From the NCBI GenBank assembly GCA_016617855.1, contig JAECUM010001904.1:1-64000 (forward strand): a stretch of 64,000 nucleotides of DNA, read 5' to 3'. Shown in pieces: positions 1 to 10,369 of this stretch (position 1 is the stretch's first letter; each line of letters starts with the position of its first letter). The notes under the pieces were generated by a model that saw only the letters and a program-made list of their open reading frames with translations, ran no database searches and had not been told where the DNA came from. Both the position numbers and the translations under genes were made by a program. The stretch is from Megalonaias nervosa (lineage: Eukaryota; Mollusca; Bivalvia; Unionida; Unionidae).

Positions 1-507
1 TATTGCTAGGTCGTTTGGGTCTTAAATTAAGAAAAAAATAAATGAGGAAAACAAAAAAGTTTAGTAAAAATCAGCAAATCAATTATCTGCTATACAACGA
101 ACATTTAAGAGGATCTTACGGTATTGTGAATTGAATCCTAAATAGAATTAAAAGTTCTCTCAGAAGCAAGAAAGTATATAGTGTTCAGAATAAGTTGAAT
201 GTTATGATGCACTATTAACTTGAATTATCTTATGTGTTATCAGTCATGATGTATCACAAACATAAAATGCAGAAAGTCCTTGAATGAGTACGCAGTGATA
301 CTAAAGGTAATGTCTGTGTCTAAAATATCAATGAAAACGTTTTGACTCTTATAAATAATTCCAATAAATAATTCGTTTCAAATTAATCTGAACTCATTAA
401 AAAGTGATCCCAGCAATGTCCTAAACTAAACATAAAAAGTCCCTGACGTTAAACAAGCCAACAAGATATACATCTCAAATATAGATACCATATAGTTGCG
501 ATACAGA
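1..507. other. AT-rich sequence without a recognisable gene
   Basis: No coding region, RNA gene or clear repeat is visible. All frames are short and AT-rich. It is the left flank of the LINE fragment that starts near 508. Confidence 0.5.
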
Positions 508-2091
508 ATTTCAGCGGCAACCGTTAGCAGCATTTGAACCTGTCTCTATGGATTTCGTACGTACAATCGTGACGAAGAGTGCACCAAAGTCATGTGAACT
601 TGATCCGATTCCGACATCATTGCTGCATGTGTGCTTAGATCCAATATCGCCTTCACTAAAAGATGCTAGTAATACCTCTCTTTCATCCAGGGAATTCCCA
701 TCATTTTTCCAAACTGCCATTGTAGAGCCTCTGCTGAAGAAACCAGCACTCGACCATAACGATTTAAGGAACTACAGTCCAGTTTCTAATCTCCCATTCA
801 TGTCAAAACTCTTAGAAAAAGTTGTTCTATCCCAACTTGTATCTCATCTGAATTCAAACAGTCTTTTTAGCAATGTACAGTCTGCATATCGCACTTGCTA
901 CAGAACTGAAACTACTCTTCTGAAAGTAGTTAATGACCTTCTCTCTGCTTTGAATAGCGGAAATATTACAGTCCTCGCTCTCCTTGACTTGTCCGCAGAA
1001 TTTGACACAATAGACCATGATATATTACTTCACCTTCTCCAGCATGTATTTGGCATTCACGATACTGCTTTACTATGGTTCAAGTCCTAATTCGTCAACA
1101 GGACACAAATTGTGTCCGCAAATGGAAAACACTCCAGCCCAGTTGATCTGTGTTTTGGTGTTCCACAGGGGTCTGTTTTTGGACATGTTCTCTTCATTCT
1201 ATACACTCAACCCTCTCAAGTGTCATAGATCATCATCCAGTGTCTCACCAATTATATGCTGATGATAACCAAATATACAAATCTAGCCATCCAACTGATG
1301 GTGAAGCTACCATCCAAGGTATAGAGAGGTGCATTTCCGATGTGAAATCATGGATGACATGTAACAAGCTGCAGATGAATGATGATAAAACTGAAGCCAT
1401 CCTGATTACAACACAAAGACTTTCTCATTCACATCCTTTACCTCAGACAATAAATATCAGCAACACCAGCATTAAATTCACACAGTCAGTACGAAACCTA
1501 GGTGTTACTCTCGACAGTACTCTCTCATTGCACCAACATGTCATGAACATATGCAAGGCTGCATATCTTGAGCTGAGACGCATCAGCTCCATTCGCAAAT
1601 ATCTTTCAGTTGATGCCACTAAAACACTTGTGTGTTCCTTAGTACTTTCAAGACTGGACTATTGTAATTCAATTCTGTCTGGTTCGTCTCAATATCTACT
1701 TCAGAAACTTCAAAAAGTTCAAAATACAGCTGCTCGAATCATCCTTAGAGTACCACGATCAGAGCACGCCTCTCCCCTGCTCTGTACCCTACACTGGCTA
1801 TCCATTTGATCCAGAATTAAACACAAAATTTGTTCTCTGTGCTACGTTTCACTGACGGGCTCCAGTCCAACATACCTATCTGACCTCACCCATGTGTACA
1901 CAGCAGCAAGATACTTACGCTCCTCTTCTGACACTCGTATTCTCATTATTCCCACTATGAAAATAAAATCATATGGACAACGTTCTTTTGCATACCAGGG
2001 CCCAGCAATGTGGAACGAATTGAACACTGAACTTAGACACAAAGACACAGAGATCTCATTCAAGAGCGCTCTTAAAACTCACCTAATTTAG
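508..2091 (+). pseudogene. LINE reverse transcriptase (ORF2) remnant
   Basis: The reading frames together cover the fingers, palm and carboxy-terminal part of a LINE reverse transcriptase. Visible landmarks are SCELDPIPTSLL near the start, the PVSNLPFMSKLLEKVV block, motif A as LSAEFDTIDHDIL (the usual second Ala is Glu), a GVPQGS-like block near 1160-1180 that is disrupted, and the catalytic motif LYADDNQIY near 1255-1280. The typical LINE end follows (SRLDYCNSIL, then GPAMWNELN). The frame is broken at about 1087 (stop), between 1150 and 1260 (frameshift) and at 1807 (stop), so no functional enzyme can be made. It would have copied element RNA at a nicked target in the nucleus. Confidence 0.88.
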
Positions 2092-2287
2092 CTGCAAGAA
2101 CAGGCTTAAATACCTAATACTGTTTCCTTTCCTTAAATATTTACAGCATGTTTTCTGTTTTCTAATTTCGTGGTGTTTGTTTTTATTTTTGTAATCATAT
2201 CGTTATATATTATTTTTAAGTGTTGTCAAATGTTATAAATCGCTTAGAGCTTCTAAAGATTAGGCGCTATAGAAAGTCCTCATTTTT

Positions 2288-2288
2288 A

Positions 2289-2333
<45 letters not shown>
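2288..2333 (+). repeat. (TTA)n microsatellite, LINE tail
   Basis: About fifteen TTA units close the LINE fragment. They are most simply read as its 3' tail. Confidence 0.9.
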
Positions 2334-2334
<1 letters not shown>

Positions 2335-2404
2335 ATAAAGATTACATAGTAAGATGTCTTATTTAAGATATAACATATATCAGTAATGAAGAAGTACACT
2401 AATT

Positions 2405-3720
2405 ACATACATGGGAAAGTGCATCCACAATCAGATTATATTGTCCATGATGTGCATCATTTCAATATTTTATTACTGCAGCATCTAACTCCATCTCTGA
2501 TTTTTTTTTTTTCATCTTGCTAATGAAAGTAACGTGGCTGTGATCACTGAAAACAATAATCTGAAAAGGAGCTGAGGTGTTGCAAGGTGTTGCAAAGTCA
2601 ATCTCAAACATAAACATTATGGAGTAAGGTATCTTGAGCTTGTTTAATATGTTGGAAAAATGACACTTCGGATGGCCCGTATAATGCTTCTGTTCCTGAA
2701 ACAATACTCCAACAGCATTACGTCACTTGCATCAACAAACATTCTATATAACTGACTAAAATTAAGGCTGAATGAGCGGGTGTTCTCTTACATATGACGT
2801 TTAATGTATTAAAATCCTGCTGACTTTTCGCAAGTCAATCAAACTTGAAGGTCTTGTTCAGCCAAATTAGACAGGTGTTCTGCAGTTACAGAAATATGTG
2901 AGCATCATTACCGATAATACCCAACCATGCTTAAATATCGCATCAGTTTCTTAAAAAGCACTGAGATTCCAGAGTTGTCCATGGCTGGATCAACATGAAA
3001 TAATAAAACAAGATGCCCTAGAAATGTAACACAAGCACAGAAAAACTCGCTTTAACATAAATCAATTGACAAGTTTGCATCGCTAGGTCGATCAAAGACT
3101 TTCCGAATAGTTTCTATATGATCTTTCCAGGTGTGGTTGTACATGATCACTCCACGATGTAATCACTACAATTAAATTCAACAAATGCTATCATCTTCAT
3201 TATACGCTGGATTACTGACGGATAACTTTGAATTAGAAAACGGTATCAGATTAGATTAAGTCCTTCTGGAGCTGCAAATGATGATCTTTTTTTGCGCTCT
3301 TTCCTTGAGTGGAATTTGCCAGAATCATTTCAAAAGGTCAAGTTGGCAAGATATTTTGCATTTCTAGTTTTGTTAATGCAGTCATAGATTCTTAATATTA
3401 AAATTAAATGTGCTTTTTTGGTGTTATTGTCCAATTTGGTATAGCCATTACGCATACGGAAGGCATTATCTGGCTTCACAAGAATACATGGCGAACACCA
3501 ATTAATTTTGCTTGGTTCAATAAAATCATTTACAAGTAGATATTGAATTGTTTGTTTTAAATGTTCCCGCTTGAGAGGATTCATCGGGTATGGATGCTGT
3601 TTCACAGGTGTAGAATCAACAATTTCGATGTCATGGTAGATTTTATTTGTTCGTGTTGGAACATCTGGAAACAAGTGCCAGTATTCAACTAATATGTTAT
3701 CGTGGCTGTAGTTTATATAT
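2405..3720 (-). pseudogene. Ty3/gypsy pol relic (RT and RNase H), inverted copy
   Basis: Reading the minus strand from 3720 down, the frames carry the FPDVPTRTNKI / VKQHPYPMNPLK start of a gypsy-type reverse transcriptase, then DFIEPSKINWCSPCILV. Much-decayed text follows for the palm, including a YIDDV-like stretch near 3150, and an RNase H region at 2405-2780 with an SDHSHVTF block in place of the usual TDHNPL. Stops and frameshifts occur every 100-300 bp. It belongs to the same family as the plus-strand element to its right, since the segment before RT is almost word for word the same, and the two lie head to head. Only the RT to RNase H part remains; gag, LTRs and integrase are not seen. 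Confidence 0.8.
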
Positions 3721-3737
3721 ATATATATATATATATA
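3713..3737. repeat. (AT)n microsatellite
   Basis: About eleven AT units lie in the short spacer between the two head-to-head gypsy relics. Confidence 0.9.
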
Positions 3738-3857
3738 AAGAACAATATTTTGTTCAAAACTGAGCTAAAAAAAATGATTTAACCACTTTTATGTATGTAT
3801 ATATTTTTGTAACTCCTGGTACATTATTTTATTTAATTCCTATTCATGTATATACTT

Positions 3858-4375
3858 CAATATCAGTAGAAGCAAGTACTGATTATGATCTAGTCAAGGA
3901 AGGTATCTTGAATGGTTATCAATTAGTACTTGAAGCATATCGACAGAGGTTTCGGAATTGTAAAATGGAAAATTGTCAAACCCATGTGGAGTTTACTAGG
4001 GAAAAAGATTAACTATTTGAACGGTGGTGTGCATCTAAAAGATTTATAAAGATCATGATAGATTTTAAATTTTTCCTATATGAACGCAAGATAGATACTT
4101 TAGAAAACGTTGCTCGTGCAGCTGACCAGTATTCCTTGGTACACAAAGTGTCATTTATCAATACGTTTTCTTCTCAGCAAACAGATAGTTAGAGACTAAA
4201 TCAGTCTCAAACTAGTACCTGCAAAATTTTATTTTCAGTCTGGTACAACTTAACGGAATCCAAAGTCTGATAAGACTGATCAGAAATTGTTTGTTCCTAC
4301 GTCCACTTATTGCAAGTAAATGGGGCACGTTATTTATGATTGTTAGAAGTTAAAATCAAAAGCAACAGACTAAAG
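3858..4375 (+). pseudogene. Gypsy gag remnant with zinc knuckle
   Basis: The frame contains STDYDLVKEGILNGYQLV followed by EAYRQRFRN and QTHVEF, a capsid-region signature of this gypsy family. Another frame (about 4010-4190) continues with a run-on capsid-like stretch. Near 4305-4350 a decayed CCHC knuckle is visible as YCK-stop-MGHVIYDC, where the stop falls inside the knuckle. Gag would form the virus-like particle and bind element RNA. The frame is closed at 4010, and several more stops follow, so the gene is dead. The amino-terminal part is missing. Confidence 0.7.
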
Positions 4376-4499
4376 ACAGAGCAGTTCCAAATGCTCTTAT
4401 TTCTTGTAGGTTAAGGTCATATCTTGGAAACAATACATTTCTGGGGTCAAGTAAACCGCAGTCTGATTATATTATGAAGAATTATGGGACATTCATGTC

Positions 4500-5058
4500 G
4501 AAGGTTTCTATATTACTTATCGATGATTCAACCAAATGTATCCCTATTAAAATATTAATCGACACAGTAGCTTCTCGTACGTTAAATATCAGGTACTTTG
4601 CCTTTGTCTGAGAAGTCTTCTTCTTTTGAAAGTGTTTCTGTTAAGAGAGTAGAGTTCGATTTTATTCAAATTCCTCTCATTAATGTTAATTTAACATCAG
4701 ACTTAGTTTCGGGGCAAATGACTGTTGGCGCTGTGAATTATTTACCCAGTGAATGTGTTCATTTATTGCTAGGCAATGACTTAGCTGGAGATAATGTTGT
4801 GGTTAATCCACTTGTAACTGACAAACCTTGTTTGGATAAAATTGCTGGTCCTATTGAAAATGAAATCCCTGATTTATACCCGGCTTGTGCATTTACTAAC
4901 TCTATGGCTCTTGAGTAAGAAGTTGAACAGGATATTTTTTCTTTGGCTGATAATGTATTGGTCAGGCATTTGATGACGTCACTTTTGCTTGTGTTACAGA
5001 TCATTCAAACGGTTTCGATCATTGTGGTTCACTTTTAATAACCCATTATCTTATGTTT
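4500..5058 (+). pseudogene. Retroviral-type aspartic protease remnant
   Basis: The region begins with SILLIDDSTKCIPIKILIDT; the normal D-T/S-G active site reads D-T-V-A here, so the Gly is lost. A frameshift near 4600 leads into the open frame 4598-4918, which carries VNYLPSECVHLLLGNDLAG, the flap and second-core part of the retropepsin fold, ending before a stop at 4916. Frames continue to a stop near 5058 with family linker text (DHSNGFDHCGSLL). The enzyme would have cleaved Gag-Pol. It is inactive by both active-site loss and frame breaks. Confidence 0.7.
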
Positions 5059-5817
5059 AATTAGGGTGACAAATAACAATCACTTATCGTGGGACAGGAA
5101 AACGATTCTGATGTCACGGAATTGTATAAATCCATGTATTTATTAAATACATGTACTCGGGTTTCGTTTTTCTTGTGTACAACGATACCCGAGGGTGATT
5201 TATGTATATTGTACCACATTTGGAAAGAGTGAGTTCGGCTCATCCCTGCCGCACGTGCGAAGTGCTTTCGATCGGAAAACCCGAATACTTTCAGCGCACA
5301 GACGATGTAGGCTGCATCGTTTGTGTATAAATGCCTCACCGTAAAGACTAAATCTTTACATTACGGAACTTCTTATCAGTAAGCAATCTACTTAGGGACT
5401 TTCTTATTTTCAGCTGTACAGGTATGTAAGTTATTTATTAAATTCTTGTGTATATTATTTCTCATGTATGTTGTAAGTTATAGTTATTTTACTAGCACGT
5501 TTATTTTTGTATATTTTCTATGTAGCTTTGGCGAGCGCTGTATAATGCAATTATTTTATATTCGTGTTTGTGACTTGGCGAGAGCTTAATATTAGCAATA
5601 TAAAGTTGCATTTTATTAAGAAACGTTTAGTGCCATAGGAATCTTATTGGACACAAATTCACTTCTGAACCTGTTTTTTGTTTCGTAATGTTGTGTCAAT
5701 AATGTAATTTGTATAGCTTACCGTATATACGTCATTACGTATTATCATATATGCCCGTGTCATGCATAGTACACGGTGTTAGATGTATTTTCAGCTGATC
5801 GTAGTCGACGTGGTACC

Positions 5818-5890
5818 AGCTGTAAAGCTAACCATTGAAGTTGACTATAACAGCTGTAAAGCTGAACCATAGCAGCCGTAGAGCTGAATG
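5818..5890 (+). repeat. Three short direct repeats (CAGCTGTAAAGCT type)
   Basis: Copies begin at 5818, 5851 and 5873, each 18-19 bp and increasingly diverged. They are too few and too irregular for a CRISPR or a satellite. Confidence 0.7.
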
Positions 5891-6180
5891 AACAGTGTTG
5901 CTGGTCGAGTAGCAGGTGAGGTGATCGGGCGTTACTGACCGATTGGTGGGCGCTGATTGCTTGATTAACCAAGGAATTGAATGGTGGTCGGTGACTACCG
6001 ATATTGCTCATTTGTCAATCAAAAGTGTGACTGGTAGCCAAGTGTGCTAGTGACGGAGTGTTTCATGTTACTCCATACGTGCAATCTTTCAGCCATGGGC
6101 TAATTTTGGGGTTTGTTATACCCAGTGTTTTGGGAGTTTAAAGATATTTTGTATGATATCTATCCCTTTATTTTTATCAT

Positions 6181-6276
6181 TTTACTATTTGAGTAAAATA
6201 CCTCATTTTTCACTATTTGAGTGAATACATTTTACTATATGAGTAAAGTACATCAATTTTTACTATTTTGAGTAAA
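6181..6276. repeat. Array of four hairpin-forming units
   Basis: Units at 6181-6197, 6209-6225, 6231-6247 and 6259-6276 each have the form TTTACT, a 5-6 base loop, AGTAAA. The second unit reads TTCACT...AGTGAA, so both arms changed together and pairing is kept. Confidence 0.8.
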
Positions 6277-6659
6277 ACGCATAATTCTTTTCTTCTTGTG
6301 AAATTATTGTAAATCGTTCACCTCTGTCCTTGTACTGTGTAAGGTCATTTATTTCCATTTATATTTGTTGTATTATTAGTTTCGTACGGATCATATTAAA
6401 CGGGCAATATTTGGACCTTATATAAGCACGTATTAATCATATCTCTTTTTTCATTCAAGCCATTCATCAATAAACATTGTACTTGTATCACGATTAAAAG
6501 TGTTTTTTTGTGAATCCGAAATCCAACCTGGTTAACTTGTTACTCCTGAGATCTCCCGTTTGTTTCAGGGGGTTATTACTGAAGTTGGCTCCGTAGTGGT
6601 GCCTAAGTCATACAGACAGGAATTCTAAGTATATACCATGAAATTCATTTGGTTGGTCA

Positions 6660-7030
6660 TTAGGAATTTTTCATGACTCAACACAATTTCTTACATCATT
6701 TTTATTTAAAGGATATTGAAAATGATGATTCCAAATATTGTAGATCTTGTTTTATTTGTAAATTGACCAGTTTTGGTTCTTTAGATCTATCTTTTGGACA
6801 TGTTGTACATTGAACATTGGAGTTGTTAAAGAAATATTTCTTTGAACAGAGGATTCCGACATTAAGCTCTTAGAGTATGTCTTTGATTGTTAAGTGGCTA
6901 CAAATAATCTTCTGTCTACTCACTTAAAACTGACATTAAGGCAGGTCAAAACTACGGTGTTAAGAACTTTTCAATCTGATGCTAAAATCCTCTTCAAACT
7001 AGATATTATGGTCCTTGTAAAGTTAAAATG
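6660..7030 (+). pseudogene. Gypsy integrase remnant located upstream of RT
   Basis: Near 6690-6770 one frame reads FLHHFYLKDIENDDSKYCRS with CFICKLTS after it, matching the Cys-x2-Cys end of the HHCC zinc domain of retrotransposon integrases; the His pair is missing. The DDE catalytic core is mostly gone. Near 6920-7015 a stretch (LRQVKTTVLRTFQSDAKILF, then MVLVKLK) resembles the integrase carboxy-terminal region that in relatives ends with GDKVLVLLP. Because these pieces lie ahead of RT, they support a Gmr1-like gene order. Deletions and stops make it non-functional. Confidence 0.6.
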
Positions 7031-7059
7031 AAAGAGATTTAAATTTTATCAACACACCG

Positions 7060-8880
7060 GAAATCGAAATGACCACGCCACCAGTTATATAAGTATTTTA
7101 CAGGAGTATGTTGATCAAGATAGCTTTGTAAATCATTCAATAAAGTTAGTTGTCCCTGTCCCACACAAGAATGTTTTAAATGATGAAGTACAGCCGGAAT
7201 GTAATGACTTTGGTTCAGCCAGCCTTCAAAAGTCTGAAATGTTAAAAAACCTAGACAATAAACTTTCACTTCTACAGCCACGGATGAAGAACGAGTTAAA
7301 CTAGTTAATATGTGAATATGAGCACTTGTTCCCAGATGTTCCAACACGAACAAATAAAATCTGTCATGATGTTGAAATTGTAGACTCTAAACCTGTTAAA
7401 CAACACCCTTACATGATGAATCCTCTTAAGCAGGAATGTTTGAAGAAGGAAGTTGAATATTCGTTGGAGGATGACTTTATTGAAGAAAGCAACAGTAACC
7501 GGAGTTCGCCGTGTATTCTTTTGCCGAAAATAGATAATTATTTCCTAAAGTGCACAGACTACAAAAACGTAAACAGTGTTCTCAAACCAGGCTCATTTCA
7601 AATACCGAATATTCTTGACTGCATTGACAGGATTGGAAATGCAAAATACGTAACCTGGTTTCACCTGTAAACAAATTATGGCTGATTCCACTTATGGATA
7701 GAGCAACATGAATTTCGGCTTTTGCAACTCTACATGGACTCTATCAATAAAAAGTCATGCAATTTCGTATGAAGAAGTCTCCCGCTCCATTCCAGCGTTT
7801 ATTAAACATGGCAACATCTGGAATAGATGACTGTGATGTATATATTGACGACGTCATCTTTTACAATAATTCTTGGAAGGATAAACTGGAAACGATCCAG
7901 AAACTCATCGTTCGTTTGAGTGAGGCAAAACTAACATTTAATCTAAGTAAAGGTGAATTTAGCGGAGCTAGTGCCAAATGTTTAGAACATATTGTGGGAC
8001 ATGGTCAAGTTACGCCACTAGAAGCTCTCCGTTACGGATCACTGCCATCTCACCTCTGTCTGCGTGGGTTCGAGTCTAAGATTCGGCGAAAGTGGATATG
8101 TGAGAAAGCTTGCCAGTAGCTTCTCGTGGGTCTGTGGTTCTTTCCGCGGATTTCCCGGTTTCTTCCTCCACCATTAATACTGGCCGCCATGTATAGCCTA
8201 TCGTGTGCTGAAAAATGGCGTTAAGCCCCACAACAACAACAACAACAACAACACTAGAAGCTAAGGTTAAACCTATATATGATTTCTCTGTGTCAATCAG
8301 TAAATCGAAACTGATGCGATTTGTGGGTATGGCTGGATATTATCGTAAATTTTGCTCAAATTTTGAAATAATTGCAGAGCCCCTGTCTTATTTTTTAAGT
8401 GAGAAGACCACGTTTTATTGGTCTGACAAATCTCTGGAGGCGTTCGACAAATTAAAGGCCACACTTAAATGTGCACCAGTTCTTTCAGGTCCAAATGTCA
8501 ATCAACCATTTAAAGTAGATGTTGAAGAACGTGATGCAGGGGTTGGTAGCTTAATAATTCAGGAAGATAAAGATGGCGTGGACCATCTAGTGTGCTATTT
8601 ATCAAAACAGTTAAATAAGTACCAGAAATATTATTCCATTATCGAGAAGGAGTGTTAGGCTCTTAACTTTGACTTTACAACACTTTGAACTTTACATTAA
8701 TGCTGCTCCTTCTTCTATTATTGTATTCAGTTATCACAACCCTCTTACTTTCATCAGTAACATTGCACTAAAATCCAGATGTTGTTGAGATTGAGTTTGT
8801 TGCTGCAAGAATTCAACATCGATATTCAGTACATCAAGGGAAAAAAATGTAATTGCAGATGCACTTTCACGTATATAAGA
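7060..8880 (+). pseudogene. Gypsy reverse transcriptase / RNase H, split by a SINE
   Basis: The linker (ILQEYVDQDSFVNHSIKLVV) leads to the RT start FPDVPTRTNKICHD at 7333. The 7326-7670 frame holds DDFIEESNSNRSSPCIL and FQIPNILDCIDRIGNAKYVT. After a broken stretch, 7757-8026 has PFQRLLNMATSG and the catalytic box YIDDVIFYNN near 7840-7866. After the SINE, 8252-8658 continues with LMRFVGMAGYYRKFC (RT thumb/connection) and RNase H text (KVDVEERDAGVGSLIIQE, YYSIIEKEC). Weak RNase H remains extend to the end of INVIADALSR-like text near 8870. Stops at 7668 and 8656 and the SINE inactivate it. Confidence 0.85.
8027..8251 (+). mobile_element. tRNA-derived SINE with (CAA)n tail, inserted in RT
   Basis: The 225-bp insert has a B-box-like GGTTCGAGTC at 8067-8076, a central part with GGTTTCTTCCTCCACC and CTGGCCGCC, and ends in GGCGTTAAGCCCCA followed by CAA repeats. 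An 11-bp direct repeat CACTAGAAGCT flanks it at 8016-8026 and 8252-8262. Joining the two sides at that repeat keeps the RT reading frame (LEA then KVKP). The central motif resembles one shared by bivalve and gastropod SINEs, from memory. Confidence 0.85.
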
Positions 8881-8999
8881 GCTTTTGTATGCATTTTGTA
8901 CATTCATTATACCTCTTCCATTAAAATTGTGTGTATCTGATAGATATCGAAAAAGTAAGCTTTTATTGCATACTTTTTTCTTTTCTTTATATGCGGAGG

Positions 9000-9510
9000 T
9001 GTTATGTATATCTATATTTTTGTAACTCCTGGTTTTTGATTTTATTTCATTTTTATAATTTTTATTTATGGCTCTAGTGTGCACAGAATCTATAATTGAA
9101 TCTGGCACACGTGACTTGAGTAGTTGTATGACATAAGATTTATAAATAGATGTTAACAATTAGTAATAATATTCGTAATATTAAGACTCTAAATTGGCGC
9201 ATATTACGTAGTGTTTCAGTGACTGATGGGATATAGAGGTTTCGAGAATATTTATGTGGTTTTCCATCTTGACAACATCACGGTCTTTAGAGGACCACTA
9301 AATTTACTAAAATTTATAAGGAACTGTTTATTCATTTAGGACTTTCATAGAGGTTTATAGGGAATAGTTTGGATTGACGTCATAATGCTGCAAGTTCCTC
9401 TCACATATTTTTCATTTATAACATTGACAATTAAATTATTTGTTGAATTTTGTAAAACTTGTTGGTTTTGCTTCTTTTTGGTACTTAAGTTTGTGATCAA
9501 AGTGTAGTAG
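9000..9510 (+). mobile_element. 3' LTR of the gypsy relic, end undefined
   Basis: The LTR starts TGTTATG at 9000, right after a purine-rich GCGGAGG tract that fits a polypurine tract. Part of it (about 9385-9500) resembles the plus strand at 39640-39800, suggesting another LTR copy there. No clear CA end or target duplication was found. Confidence 0.5.
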
Positions 9511-10365
9511 CACTACAAAGCCAATTCTTAATTGTTAAAAAATGTGTATAAATATGAAAAGTTGCTGTAATGGCACGAGTATTCTGGTCATCAACATATT
9601 ATTATAAAACATGCTTAATACATTTTGTGTGTGTACCGTAACTTAACCATGCCAGCAAGATTAAGTCACATAGGTGTGCACAGCTTAACACATAAGGGGA
9701 GACTCAGCAGAACCAAACAAGGTCTTAAGACCTACTCACTATATCCTAATGTCTGATCTGGATTTGTGTGAATAAATAGTTACTTTTTGTTGAAAACTTC
9801 CTCACAATCTCTTCGCAAGCAATTTCGTTGGTCAATGAGTAATTTTCTTAAGGGCAATAAGACATAAAGAGTGTCGGTCGAACTGTATCGTCTATTTACA
9901 CCATATATACACTGGTCTATACTTTTTTAGAAGTCATCTGCTGCAAAGATAAAATGTGCTATTTATTATGGATTTTGATGTGCTGAATTCAGATATGACA
10001 ATTAAAACAACTGATTGGCTACTCTTTCGATGATATTCAAGGTTTTACACTTTACGTCTATGTATACTGTTTAGCTAGCAGAGTTTTAATCATAAATTGT
10101 AAACCTAAATCTTTTCATGTGTTTAATGTTGATTTAGATGATAATATTTGACCTCTCACGTTTATGTAACACTTTCAGAAACAAAATTAAATGTTATATA
10201 AATAAACATTATGAAACAAAAGCCAGAATTATGTATATATAAGTACATGGCTTACACCTTATTCGGTGTCTACTCAGCGCTTCTTGACTTGTTTCTCATA
10301 TTCATTAAATGGAGCATGCTCGTCGCTCACTCCTCCGCAGCTTAGTGGAAAACACTCTAGATGAG
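9511..10365. other. No gene recognised
   Basis: AT-rich sequence with short frames only. It may be part of the intron or downstream flank of the claudin-like gene. Confidence 0.5.
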
Positions 10366-10369
10366 AGTC

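Larger units (their letters stand above)
508..2335 (+). mobile_element. CR1/L2-like LINE, 5'-truncated copy with (ATT)n tail
   Basis: This is the 3' part of a non-LTR retrotransposon. Homology to the reverse transcriptase region starts near 508, coding similarity runs to the stop at 2091, and about 200 bp of 3' UTR follow, ending in TTA repeats at 2288-2333. A short trinucleotide tail instead of poly(A) is typical of CR1/L2/Rex1-type elements, and 5' truncation is the usual outcome of target-primed reverse transcription. The amino-terminal endonuclease region is absent. The clade is inferred from the RT wording and the tail; RTE or Jockey are less likely. No target-site duplication was identified. 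Confidence 0.85.
5060..6655. other. 1.6-kb segment of unknown origin between protease and integrase of the gypsy relic
   Basis: Neither strand shows a convincing protein. The stretch separates the protease end from the integrase zinc region, so it is either an insertion or a strongly diverged part of the element. It contains a GC-richer, promoter-like part at 5200-5345 with a possible TATA box (GTATAAATG near 5321), three copies of a CAGCTGTAAAGCT-type motif (5818-5890) and a four-unit hairpin array (6181-6276). The word ATTAGG occurs at both edges (about 5060 and 6659), which might be a 6-bp target duplication, but six bases are weak evidence. Confidence 0.4.
3786..9510 (+). mobile_element. 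Gmr1-like Ty3/gypsy retrotransposon relic with nested insertions
   Basis: In order on the plus strand are an LTR-start fragment (3790-3850), gag (about 3858-4375), aspartic protease (about 4500-5058), an unexplained 1.6-kb stretch, integrase pieces (6660-7030), RT and RNase H (7060-8880) split by a SINE, and a 3' LTR beginning TGTTATG at 9000. The stretch TATATTTTTGTAACTCCTGG occurs both near 3797 and near 9012, consistent with LTR material at both ends; the left LTR and gag start have been fused by deletion. Integrase ahead of RT is the unusual order known from Gmr1 of cod and its relatives, whereas most gypsy elements have integrase last. The right LTR end is not defined. Confidence 0.75.

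Noticed and set aside
5061..5339. 92-codon minus-strand frame
   Set aside because: No family resemblance; it covers a promoter-like, GC-richer stretch of the unexplained segment.
6181..6276. CRISPR-like array
   Set aside because: Units are palindromic and vary, spacers are short and similar, there are no cas genes and the DNA is eukaryotic.
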